Shown here: positions 6,162 to 13,153 of the stretch, one piece after another
Layout: each line of letters begins with the position of its first letter
Numbering within the stretch: the stretch's first letter is position 1
Assembly: GCA_902783295.1 (NCBI GenBank)
Contig: CACZQT010000003.1
Coordinates: forward strand, 1 to 18,952
Direction of reading: 5' to 3'
Source of the DNA: an uncultured Lachnospiraceae bacterium
GTDB taxonomy: Bacteria > Bacillota > Clostridia > Lachnospirales > Lachnospiraceae
DNA: 18,952 nucleotides
Program-made: the position numbers and the translations under genes
The notes under the pieces: generated by a model
Told to the model about the DNA's origin: nothing
What the model saw: only the letters and a program-made list of their open reading frames with translations
Databases searched by the model: none

Positions 6162-7493
6162 TTGAAAATATGTCTGGCAAAGGGGTATTACAGGATCCGC
6201 TGTTTTCTGGGTTTCCCGGAAATCCTTCCGGAACGGAGAGAACGTCAGGAGATTCTGCATCCGGAAACAGATCCGGCAAGTGCTCTGCGGGAAGAGGATG
6301 AAGGGCGGATCCGACTATGCGCGGGAATACTGGCAGCCGGTCTGCTTCTGGCCGTGGCAGCCGGTCTGGCCGGAACGGAAAAAAGAGTGGAACACCTGGT
6401 CCGTCCGGAGGCAGGAGAAGATGCCCGGGAGATTCTCCTCGAGGGAAGACTTGGCGGAGAGCCCTTCGAAATCCCGCTGCGCCTGGAAAGCCGGAAATAT
6501 TCGCTGCGGGAGTGGGAAGAACTGAAAGCAGCTGTCTGGCAGGAGCTTCTGCAAAAGGCGCTGGGAGAAAACCCGGACTGGGAACATATCTCTCATGACC
6601 TGATTCTGGCAACGGAGACAGGTGTTCCGGGAATCACGGTCAGCTGGGAAAGTACTTCGCCGGAAAGAATCCGGGAAGATGGAACGCTGGGAGAGAAAAC
6701 AGAGGAGGCAGACGGGGAAACTGTCATTCTGACGGCTGTCATCCAGTGGGAGGATGAAACCTTTGAACAGCAGGTTATGGCCAGGCTCAGTCTGCCGCCT
6801 GTTACTCCCGGGGACGAACTGGAGAAAAACCTGGAAGCATATCTGGCGGAAGCTGCTTCCGACCGGGAAAAACCGGTAATTACACTGCCCGGAGAATACC
6901 GGGGAAGAGCACTGGAATTCCTGAAAAGAACCGGGACGCCGCCCTCTCTGTTTGTCTTCCTGGCCATAACCGCTGTCCTGGCTGCCTGGTTCCTCCCGGA
7001 GCAGCGGAAAAAAGAAGAAGAAAAACACCGGAAGGAAAGCCTTGAAAAAGCCTATCCTGAATTGATCAGCAGCCTGACGGTGCTGATGGGGGCCGGGCTG
7101 CCTGTCCGGGCAGCCTGGGAGAGGATGGTTCTTCATTACCGGGCATCTCTGGCAGCCGGAGGAGAAAAACAGGTGCTGTACGAGGAGATGAGCCTGGCGC
7201 TGAATTCTCTGGGGCAGGGTGTGCTGGAAGAGGAAATGTATGTACGTTTCGGCAGACGCTGCGGTCTGCAGCCGTACCTGCGGCTGGGAAGCCTGCTGCA
7301 GAGCAACCTGAAAAGAGGAAGCCGCGGCCTGCTTCCTCTGATGAAGGAAGAGGCGGAAGCTGCCCTGGAGGAAAGGCTCAGGGAGGCAAGAAAGCATGGG
7401 GAAGAAATTTCTTCCAGGCTGCTGGTGCCCATGATCCTGCTCTTTTCCCTGGTGATGACAGTGCTCATGGCTCCTGCAATACTGAGTTTTTAA
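6162..7493 (+). CDS. tadC: TadC-like pilus platform protein with large extracytoplasmic domain
   Basis: A 443-aa membrane protein of the T2SS F family. A first membrane helix (about 52-71, GILAAGLLLAVAAGLAG) is followed by about 190 residues that should lie outside the membrane, then a second helix (262-278, SLFVFLAITAVLAAWF), a T2SSF domain (SSLTVLMGAGLPVRAAWERM ... LYEEMSLALNSLGQGV ... LGSLLQSNLKRG), and a final helix at the C-terminus. Part of the outer segment (VSWESTSPERIREDGTL, then VILTAVI) recalls atrophied bacterial Ig repeats. It starts at TTG 6162, five bases after the tadB stop, with GAGGT upstream, so it is probably coupled to tadB. Together with TadB it forms the platform on which CpaF acts. 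Confidence 0.85.
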   Translation: MKICLAKGYYRIRCFLGFPEILPERRERQEILHPETDPASALREEDEGRIRLCAGILAAGLLLAVAAGLAGTEKRVEHLVRPEAGEDAREILLEGRLGGEPFEIPLRLESRKYSLREWEELKAAVWQELLQKALGENPDWEHISHDLILATETGVPGITVSWESTSPERIREDGTLGEKTEEADGETVILTAVIQWEDETFEQQVMARLSLPPVTPGDELEKNLEAYLAEAASDREKPVITLPGEYRGRALEFLKRTGTPPSLFVFLAITAVLAAWFLPEQRKKEEEKHRKESLEKAYPELISSLTVLMGAGLPVRAAWERMVLHYRASLAAGGEKQVLYEEMSLALNSLGQGVLEEEMYVRFGRRCGLQPYLRLGSLLQSNLKRGSRGLLPLMKEEAEAALEERLREARKHGEEISSRLLVPMILLFSLVMTVLMAPAILSF

Positions 7494-7541
7494 AAAACAG
7501 AAAAAACAATAATCCATATTCCAGAGAACGGAGGAAATGAG

Positions 7542-7715
7542 ATGAAATCAAATACAGCATTCCGGGAAGATGACCGGGGCATCGGAGTCGTCGAAATGAT
7601 TCTGATCCTGGTGGTCCTGATCGCCCTGGTTCTGATTTTCCGGGAGCAGCTGACGTCGTTGGTCACAACGATTTTCGGTGCTATTACAAAAAATGCGAAG
7701 GCCGTCTACAGCTAA
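7542..7715 (+). CDS. Flp1-like type IVb prepilin
   Basis: A 57-aa protein, too short for most gene finders but clearly the pilin. A short charged leader ends DDRG, followed by IGVVE. This is a prepilin peptidase site after G13 with glutamate at +5 (E18), then about 16 hydrophobic residues (MILILVVLIALVLIF) and an amphipathic tail (REQLTSLVTTIFGAITKNAK). GGAGG lies 7 bp before ATG 7542. It is 48 bp after tadC and its end overlaps the next gene by 23 nt. It should be the major structural subunit, matured by the peptidase at 10281. Size, leader and position all match Flp1-type pilins of Clostridia. Confidence 0.92.
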   Translation: MKSNTAFREDDRGIGVVEMILILVVLIALVLIFREQLTSLVTTIFGAITKNAKAVYS

Positions 7716-9276
7716 GCTGTATCTGCCCGGCAGTATGACCGTGTTTCTGGCGCTGCTGCTTTCCGCCTTTCTGGCGGTCACAGGTATTCTCCTGGAGTAC
7801 GCACGGGCACAGACAGTATCCTTCCAGCTTCAATCCGCCGTTTCCGCTGCTGCTGAATCTGCATTTGCGGCTTATTACGGTCCTCTTCTGGGCCAGTATC
7901 AGCTTTTTGGGCGGCTGCTTCCTCCCCGCGGGCTGAACGGGCTGGCGGAGGCCGGTGAAGAGTATATTTCTGCCTGGCAGTATGGCATCGGTTCACGGAA
8001 GAAGGCGCATATGACATCGTTCGAAGTGAGGGATATCTTCTGGGACCGGTGCGTCATGATGACAGACGAAGGGGGAGCCGTATTCCGGGAACTGGCTTCG
8101 GAAGCGATGAAAGCGTCCGGTGTGGAACTGCTGGAATCCTTCTGGGACGAGCATCTGGCTCTGTCTGACGGCGATTTTCAGGCAATTCTTCAGGAGTCGG
8201 AATCTATGGAGGAGTGGAAACCGGAAGACCTGCTTCCCAGTTATGGGGACCTGAAGGAGGCAGTGGAGGAGGCAGAGGAAGCGGCAGAAGAACAGGCGGC
8301 ACAGGCTGACGGGGAGGAAGACACCGGAGAAGCCTCTCAGGCGGAGAAAGAGAGACTGGAAAAAGAAAAGGAAGAAGGCAGCCGTTTCCTCCGGATTCTT
8401 GAGAGTGTCAGAAAAGTGATACGGGGAGGACTTCTTTCCATAGTGCTTCCGGAAGGAAAGGCTGTATCTGAAGCTTCAATTCCCCGGGACGGGCTTCCGT
8501 CAACCCTCAGCCGTTCGGAAAAGGGGCGGTCTGTACGAGACAGCGGCAGTTCCGGGAATCCTTTCCTGTTCCGTGAGTACCTGATGAAAAACATGGACTG
8601 CTATACTGCGGAGAAAAATAAGAGCCCCCTGTACGAGCTGGAATATCTGGCAGCCGGGAAAAACAGCGACCGGAAGAATCTGGAAAGCGTCGCCTGCCGG
8701 ATCCTGGGAATACGGCTGGGACTGAACCGCCTGAGTATGGCCCGGGACTCTGAAAAAACAGCGCTGACAGCGGAAGCGGCTGCCCTGGCAGTCGGCTGGA
8801 CCGGGCAGGCCTGGCTGACGGTGGTTACTGATCAGCTGCTCCAGGCGGTCTGGGCACTGGCGGAGAGCCTGGCGGATGTCCGCATCCTGCTGGATGGGGG
8901 CAGGGTTCATTTTCTGAAAGGAAGCGGCGACTGGATGATTTCTCTGGAGGGAGCAGGCTCCGCCTGGAGAAACATCGGAGGGAAAGACGGAACGCCCAAA
9001 GGAGAGGGACTTTCCTATGAAGACCATCTCCGGATCTGCCTCTATCTGACGCCCCTGGAAACACTGAGCTACCGGGGGATGGATGTCATCCAGTGGAATC
9101 TGCAGAAGCTGGATGGTTCTTTCCGGATGAACCGCTGCCTGGTACAGGGAATCCTGCTGGTGCAGGCCAGAGGGAAGGTGCTTTTTCTTCCGCTTTATGT
9201 GGGGATTCTCCGGAAGAAAAAAGGGTTTTTTGAGTGGGAAAAAACAGCCGGATTCGGTTACCTGGAGGAAACATGA
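7693..9276 (+). CDS. Large Tad pseudopilin-like protein (DUF5702-like)
   Basis: A 527-aa protein with an N-terminal prepilin-like signal (LPG, then SMTVFLALLLSAFLAVTGI) and a single membrane helix at about 13-36. The rest is predicted extracytoplasmic. The start resembles the family I know as DUF5702, found in Tad loci of Clostridia, where TVFL stands in place of the TVE of TadE proteins, so the +5 glutamate is a phenylalanine here. A strongly acidic, probably coiled-coil stretch (AVEEAEEAAEEQAAQ and on) lies at about 190-235. I start at ATG 7693, within the end of the pilin gene; no good ribosome site is seen, so translation is likely coupled to it. GTG 7678 is an alternative. Probably a minor pilin or tip/adhesive component. 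Confidence 0.7.
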   Translation: MRRPSTAKLYLPGSMTVFLALLLSAFLAVTGILLEYARAQTVSFQLQSAVSAAAESAFAAYYGPLLGQYQLFGRLLPPRGLNGLAEAGEEYISAWQYGIGSRKKAHMTSFEVRDIFWDRCVMMTDEGGAVFRELASEAMKASGVELLESFWDEHLALSDGDFQAILQESESMEEWKPEDLLPSYGDLKEAVEEAEEAAEEQAAQADGEEDTGEASQAEKERLEKEKEEGSRFLRILESVRKVIRGGLLSIVLPEGKAVSEASIPRDGLPSTLSRSEKGRSVRDSGSSGNPFLFREYLMKNMDCYTAEKNKSPLYELEYLAAGKNSDRKNLESVACRILGIRLGLNRLSMARDSEKTALTAEAAALAVGWTGQAWLTVVTDQLLQAVWALAESLADVRILLDGGRVHFLKGSGDWMISLEGAGSAWRNIGGKDGTPKGEGLSYEDHLRICLYLTPLETLSYRGMDVIQWNLQKLDGSFRMNRCLVQGILLVQARGKVLFLPLYVGILRKKKGFFEWEKTAGFGYLEET

Positions 9277-9306
9277 GCGCTGCTTTGAGGAAGGAGGAAA
9301 CAGCGG

Positions 9307-10257
9307 ATGCCTTTTCCCGGGGCTTTACGGAACCTATGCCTGCGCTGCAGGAACACAAAAAAATATAAGGACACTCCCCCCAGAACCATGCGAAAGCATT
9401 GGTGTCCGGACCCCCGGTTCCGGGAAAAGGTTTCCGCTGTTTCTTCCTTCTGCGCCAGCCTCACGGTAGAGGCGGCCTGTGTGGTACCGCTGTTCCTGTT
9501 GTGCATTTCTTTTTTCTGGACGTTCTTTCCGGCACTTGGAATACAGATCCGCATCCAGTATAGCCTGGATGAGCTTACAGGAGAACTGGCCCAGCAGTCC
9601 TTTCTTCTGGAAAAGTTCGACAGCAAAGAGGAGGATGCTTTTGACGAGAGCCTGGACATCAGGCGCATGCTGAAAGGGACGGCCTGGATTATGTATGAAA
9701 CTGGCCGGCTGGTAAAGACAGTAGGCAGGGAGACTCTGCAGGCCTCTCCCATAGAGAAGGGAGCAGCCGGTCTTTCCCTGCTGGCAAGCAGCTGGCACCG
9801 CAAAGGGGACATCTGTCTCGTAGTCCGTTACCGGCTGATTTTTCGTGGTTTTCCGGGGCTTGTTCTGAAACTGCCCGTCGAACTGGCCAGCCGCCGCAGG
9901 TGCTGGAGCGGGCAGGAACCGCTGGGATCCGGAAACTCCGATGACAGCGGAGAAATGGTCTATGTGACGGAAAGCGGACAGGTATATCACAGAGATGGCA
10001 GCTGCTATCACCTGAGAGTAACAGTCAGAACAGTTTCCGCAGGCGCTGTAAAAGCTGCCAGAAACCAGAGCGGAGGCCGCTATACCCCCTGTGAGCACTG
10101 TGCGGTCAGTGCAGTTCCATCAGGCACCGTATTTATCACCCCGCAGGGAGACCGTTACCATGTATCCAGGGACTGCTCCGGATTGAAAAGAACTGTCAGC
10201 CTGGTCCCGCTGGAAAGCATTTCCCTGCCGCCGTGCAGCCACTGCGGTGAAGAATAA
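9307..10257 (+). CDS. TadE-like pseudopilin with two C-terminal Cys/His modules
   Basis: A 316-aa protein. A long basic leader (50 residues) ends at A50, followed by SLTVEAACVVPLFLLCI: a TadE-type signal with E55 at +5 and one membrane helix. The middle part is predicted extracytoplasmic. The C-terminus carries two copies of a module YH-x4-C-x2-L ... PC-x-HC, at about 218-265 (VYHRDGSCYHL ... TPCEHC) and 274-314 (RYHVSRDCSGL ... PPCSHC), each preceded by a V-[YF]-[VI]-T strand. Each copy has three Cys and one or more His in a zinc-site pattern. GGAGG lies 9 bp before ATG 9307. It probably sits in the pilus or its base. Metal binding is inferred from pattern only; disulfides are possible outside the cell. 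Confidence 0.75.
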   Translation: MPFPGALRNLCLRCRNTKKYKDTPPRTMRKHWCPDPRFREKVSAVSSFCASLTVEAACVVPLFLLCISFFWTFFPALGIQIRIQYSLDELTGELAQQSFLLEKFDSKEEDAFDESLDIRRMLKGTAWIMYETGRLVKTVGRETLQASPIEKGAAGLSLLASSWHRKGDICLVVRYRLIFRGFPGLVLKLPVELASRRRCWSGQEPLGSGNSDDSGEMVYVTESGQVYHRDGSCYHLRVTVRTVSAGAVKAARNQSGGRYTPCEHCAVSAVPSGTVFITPQGDRYHVSRDCSGLKRTVSLVPLESISLPPCSHCGEE

Positions 10258-10280
10258 AAAGGCTGGAAAGAGGCAGGAAA

Positions 10281-10739
10281 ATGGAATGGATTCCGAAGAT
10301 TACGGTATTCTGGCTGCTGTACATACTGTGCCGGCAGGATCTGTCGTCTATGCAGATACAAGGAGAATACCTTCTGCTGCCGCCTGTACTTGGGTGTCTG
10401 GAACTTCTGGCAGGCAGGGAAGGAAGAGGAGCGGTGGAAGCGCTGCTTTCTCTTTTGCCGGGGATTTTTCTGGAAGCCGTTTCCCACATCAGCGGCGGGG
10501 CGGTCGGAGAAGGAGACGCGCTTCTGTTCTGGAGCCTGGGTTATATGCTCACACTGGAAAATCTCTACTGTCTGGCTTTCTTATCCTTTTTGCTGACGGC
10601 TGCCGGAGGACTGGCAGTCCGCCGGAAAAAAAGGATGTCAGCTCCGACAGGGCAGAATCAGGACGGGAACAGGGTTCCGCTCCTCCCGGCTCTTCTGGCT
10701 GTCTACGCTCTGATCCCCGGAGCAGGGGGAATTCCATGA
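10281..10739 (+). CDS. Prepilin peptidase (CpaA/TadV-like, A24 family)
   Basis: A 152-aa membrane aspartic protease that cleaves prepilin leaders at the cytoplasmic side of the membrane. The two catalytic aspartates are visible: D20 in CRQDLSSMQI and D79 in the GxGD motif GEGDALLFW (G76-D79), followed by hydrophobic helices and a C-terminal PLLPALLAVYAL block typical of the family. There is no N-terminal methylase domain, as expected for Tad-type peptidases. AGAGG is found before ATG 10281. Its end overlaps the next start by four bases (ATGA), so the two are coupled. Its substrates should be the Flp pilin at 7542 and the TadE-like proteins on both sides. Confidence 0.88.
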   Translation: MEWIPKITVFWLLYILCRQDLSSMQIQGEYLLLPPVLGCLELLAGREGRGAVEALLSLLPGIFLEAVSHISGGAVGEGDALLFWSLGYMLTLENLYCLAFLSFLLTAAGGLAVRRKKRMSAPTGQNQDGNRVPLLPALLAVYALIPGAGGIP

Positions 10740-11131
10740 AACAAAAAAGAAGGCGGCAGCATGCCGGCAGTGTAACGGTCGAAGCAGCCCTGATTTTTTC
10801 CATTCTGCTCTTTGTTCTGGCGGATGTACTGCTGATGACAGAATATCTGTCGGATTCCATCAGGATGACAGCCATACTGGCGGAGAAAGCGCTGGACAGG
10901 GCGGGCAGGGATACGGAAAAAGGAGATGACATGATGCGGGGCGGTTTTTTCCGCCTGCATGCCTCCAGAATCAACGTAAAAGATACCGGAAACCAGGTGG
11001 AAGCTTCCTGCCGGGATATCCCGGAAAACAGCCGTTACGGGGAAATGTTTGAAGCAGTGTTTGCAGTACGCAGGCGGAAACCGGTGCACTGGATACGGGC
11101 GGTCCGTCTTCTGCAGTCCCTGGCGGAATAA
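10736..11131 (+). CDS. TadE-like pseudopilin
   Basis: A 131-aa protein. The leader MKQKRRRQHAG is followed by SVTVEAALIFSILLFVLADVLL, a peptidase site after G11 with E16 at +5 and one membrane helix. The rest is a short basic and polar extracytoplasmic domain with a single Cys. It starts at ATG 10736, overlapping the peptidase stop, with a GGGGGA site upstream. An open frame extends back to 10247, but that part is a shadow of the peptidase gene. TadE-type pseudopilins are processed by the Tad peptidase and help pilus assembly. It is less than half the size of the TadE-like protein at 9307, so the two likely differ in role. Confidence 0.82.
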   Translation: MKQKRRRQHAGSVTVEAALIFSILLFVLADVLLMTEYLSDSIRMTAILAEKALDRAGRDTEKGDDMMRGGFFRLHASRINVKDTGNQVEASCRDIPENSRYGEMFEAVFAVRRRKPVHWIRAVRLLQSLAE

Positions 11132-11155
11132 ACCGGGGCAGGGCAGAAAAGATCC

Positions 11156-12319
11156 GTGAAGGAAAGGAAAAAGACGTTGGACGGCACATTTGAGAGAACA
11201 TCGAACGAGACCTGGCTCCTGCTTCCGGAGGAGGAGCCGGCGGAAGAGTATGCCTGCCGCCTGCTGGAAAAGAATCCGGGGCAGCATCTTCTCCGGCTGC
11301 AGAGAAGAAAAGGAAAGGACGGTACGGTATATGCGTTTTCCCTGTCTGTTGGGAACTCTCTGGCAGGGCTTTACCGGCTGCGCTCCCTTTCCTTCCGGGA
11401 GATGACCCGGATTCTTTCGGGGGTGGAACAGGCCGTAGAGGAGGCGGAAGAACGTCTGCTGGATCTGGATCATCTGATTCTGGATCCGGAACTGATCTTT
11501 GCCATGCCGGACCTGGATTCGATCCGTCTGTGCTGTCACCCGGGGTTCCGGCAGGATTTCTTTGAACAGCTCCGGGCGCTGATCCGCTTCTTTCTGCGGA
11601 AAACGGATCATCAGGACACTTCCGGCACGGAGGCGGCGTACCGTCTTTTTGAAATTTCCGAACAGGAATATTTCCGGCTCGAGGATCTGATGAAGGAAAT
11701 CAGCCGCTTTTCCGCCGGGCAGTCAGAGAATGTCCGGAATCCTTATCCACCTTCGGAACGGGAAGCAGAGGAAGAGGAGGAAAGCGGCGGGGAGTCAGAG
11801 AAAACACATGCAGGGCGTCTGGGAGAAGCTGCTGCCTTGTCTGCCGCAAGCTTTACTCTTCTGCTGGCAGGGTGGCTGCGTGTCCGCTCCGGAACCTGGG
11901 AGCCGAAGCTTTTTGCAGCGGCCGCCGGCTTCGGGGCGTTGTTTCTTCTGGTACGGATCCGGCAGAACCGGGCGGAGAAGAACGCAGAAACCGAAGAGAT
12001 CAGGAAGGAGAAGCCTGCCGGGGACTGGAGACTGATTCCGCAGGGCAAAGACGCAGGGGAAGAAATTCTGCTGAAGCGGTTTCCGCTGGCAGTTGGGAAG
12101 CTGAAGGGAGAGACCGGAATTTTGCTGGATGTTCCTTCCATCAGCCGGATCCACGCACGCTTTACCCTGGAAGACGGTGAACTCTGTCTGACCGACTGCG
12201 GCTCTATCCATGGAACCCGGGTCAATGGATTCATTCTGCCGCCGGAATCCCCATACCCTCTGCAGGAAGGAGATGAGATCCGTTTTGCGGATATTTCCTA
12301 CCGGCTGGATATGAAGTGA
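11156..12319 (+). CDS. Membrane protein with DUF6382-like and FHA domains
   Basis: A 387-aa protein. Residues 1-170 resemble the N-terminal domain I know as DUF6382 (YAFSLSVGNSLAGLYRLRSL, then LLDLDHLILDPELIF). Then come an acidic linker (REAEEEEESGGESE), two hydrophobic stretches at about 226-275 that should anchor it with both ends inside, and a C-terminal FHA domain (about 305-385) with SISRIHARF and GSIHGTRVNG. FHA domains bind phosphothreonine, so it may link pilus assembly to a Ser/Thr kinase not in this window. Start codon is GTG 11156; TTG 11177 has a better-placed AGGA and is an alternative. Last gene of the pilus operon, 24 bp after the TadE-like gene. Confidence 0.8.
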   Translation: MKERKKTLDGTFERTSNETWLLLPEEEPAEEYACRLLEKNPGQHLLRLQRRKGKDGTVYAFSLSVGNSLAGLYRLRSLSFREMTRILSGVEQAVEEAEERLLDLDHLILDPELIFAMPDLDSIRLCCHPGFRQDFFEQLRALIRFFLRKTDHQDTSGTEAAYRLFEISEQEYFRLEDLMKEISRFSAGQSENVRNPYPPSEREAEEEEESGGESEKTHAGRLGEAAALSAASFTLLLAGWLRVRSGTWEPKLFAAAAGFGALFLLVRIRQNRAEKNAETEEIRKEKPAGDWRLIPQGKDAGEEILLKRFPLAVGKLKGETGILLDVPSISRIHARFTLEDGELCLTDCGSIHGTRVNGFILPPESPYPLQEGDEIRFADISYRLDMK

Positions 12320-12327
12320 CAGCCTGA

Positions 12328-12363
12328 CGCGGTTTGACAAACCGCGGATACGGATGCTATACT
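12328..12363 (+). promoter_or_regulatory. Rhomboid promoter with palindromic operator candidate
   Basis: TTGACA (12334-12339), an 18-bp spacer and TATACT (12358-12363) make a good sigma-A promoter. A perfect 19-bp palindrome, CGCGGTTTG-A-CAAACCGCG (12328-12346), lies over the -35 box. With a one-base centre it cannot fold well as RNA and has no U-run, so a repressor site is more likely than a terminator for the preceding operon. Confidence 0.65.
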
Positions 12364-12403
12364 TTTATACGTCCCGGGCAGGATACTGCTCAGGACGTAT
12401 AAA
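12364..12403 (+). promoter_or_regulatory. Hairpin at the rhomboid transcript 5' end
   Basis: Perfect 11-bp arms TTTATACGTCC (12364-12374) and GGACGTATAAA (12393-12403) start next to the -10 box and hold a smaller GCAG/CTGC hairpin with loop GATA. It ends 22 bp before the ATG. It could be a second operator or an RNA stem at the 5' end. Confidence 0.5.
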
Positions 12404-12425
12404 CAACCAAACGGTGGGATCTGCT

Positions 12426-13016
12426 ATGAGAGAACGAAAACTGCCGCCTGTAACCTGCATTCTGATTGCCGCCAATCTTCTCCTGTATATATATGTAACT
12501 GTCTGGAAAATGGATGCGGGCGGTTATCCTACACTGTACAGATGGGTGCTGTATCCTTTTGCCGTTCTGTACCAGGGGGAGTATTACCGCCTGTTTTCAT
12601 CCATGTTCATGCACTTCGGGGCTTCGCACCTGATGCACAATATGCTGATGCTCTTCCTGATAGGACAGAGGATGGAAGAGGCTGTGGGAAGCTGGAAAAC
12701 TCTTCTGATCTATGTCCTGAGCGGCCTGGGGGCAAACATGTTTTCCCTCTGGTATTATGAATATGTGCAGATGGAGGTCTTTTCTGCCGGTGCGTCCGGG
12801 GCCATTATGGGGATGATCGGAGCCCTGTTTGCCTGCATCCTGAAAAACAGAAGAAGTCTGGGAGGAATTGACAAACGTCAGATGCTGATTCTGATCGTAT
12901 TCAGCCTTTATTCCGGTTTTGTCAGTTCCAGTACAAACAACGCAGCCCATATCAGCGGCATGCTTTTCGGCTTCCTCCTGGGACTGCTTCTCTGCAGGCC
13001 GAATGAGTACTGGTAA
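12426..13016 (+). CDS. Rhomboid family intramembrane serine protease
   Basis: A 196-aa, six-helix rhomboid protease of minimal size. Family marks: HLMHN (68-72) in the second helix, the nucleophile motif GASGA with S124, and the partner histidine H175 in NNAAHISGML. It cleaves substrates within the membrane. It starts at ATG 12426 with GGTGGG upstream; an upstream in-frame start at 12354 falls in the promoter. It has its own promoter, so it is not simply part of the pilus operon, but its position directly after nine pilus genes makes membrane pilus parts possible substrates. That link is inference only. Confidence 0.92.
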   Translation: MRERKLPPVTCILIAANLLLYIYVTVWKMDAGGYPTLYRWVLYPFAVLYQGEYYRLFSSMFMHFGASHLMHNMLMLFLIGQRMEEAVGSWKTLLIYVLSGLGANMFSLWYYEYVQMEVFSAGASGAIMGMIGALFACILKNRRSLGGIDKRQMLILIVFSLYSGFVSSSTNNAAHISGMLFGFLLGLLLCRPNEYW

Positions 13017-13041
13017 AAGGCACTCTTTCCGATCTTCCTGC

Positions 13042-13070
13042 TTGCCAAAATATGAGATTGGGGGTATACT
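13042..13070 (+). promoter_or_regulatory. Sigma-A promoter of the transaldolase gene
   Basis: TTGCCA (13042-13047), a 17-bp spacer and TATACT (13065-13070). The predicted start near 13077 gives a leader of about 77 nt before the ATG at 13154. Confidence 0.7.
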
Positions 13071-13153
13071 TTCCCGGAAGAAACAGGAGACGGCAGCCGG
13101 AGTGCGCTGCAGAGATCTCCGGATACATCATGGATATTAATCAGGAGGCAGTC

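Noticed and set aside
6315..7517. Long minus-strand open frame of 400 codons
   Set aside because: It lies fully opposite tadC, is rich in Gln, Phe, Pro and His, and has no family likeness; it is a shadow of GC-rich coding DNA.
10247..10735. Upstream extension of the small TadE-like gene
   Set aside because: It runs through the prepilin peptidase gene in another frame; the prepilin leader and ribosome site put the start at 10736.
2972..12319. The pilus locus as a mobile or foreign island
   Set aside because: No integrase, transposase or attachment repeats are seen, and composition is close to that of the flanking housekeeping genes; only the LysR-side intergenic DNA is AT-rich.
12328..12346. 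Terminator for the pilus operon
   Set aside because: The palindrome has a one-base centre and no U-run, and it sits on a -35 box, so an operator fits better.
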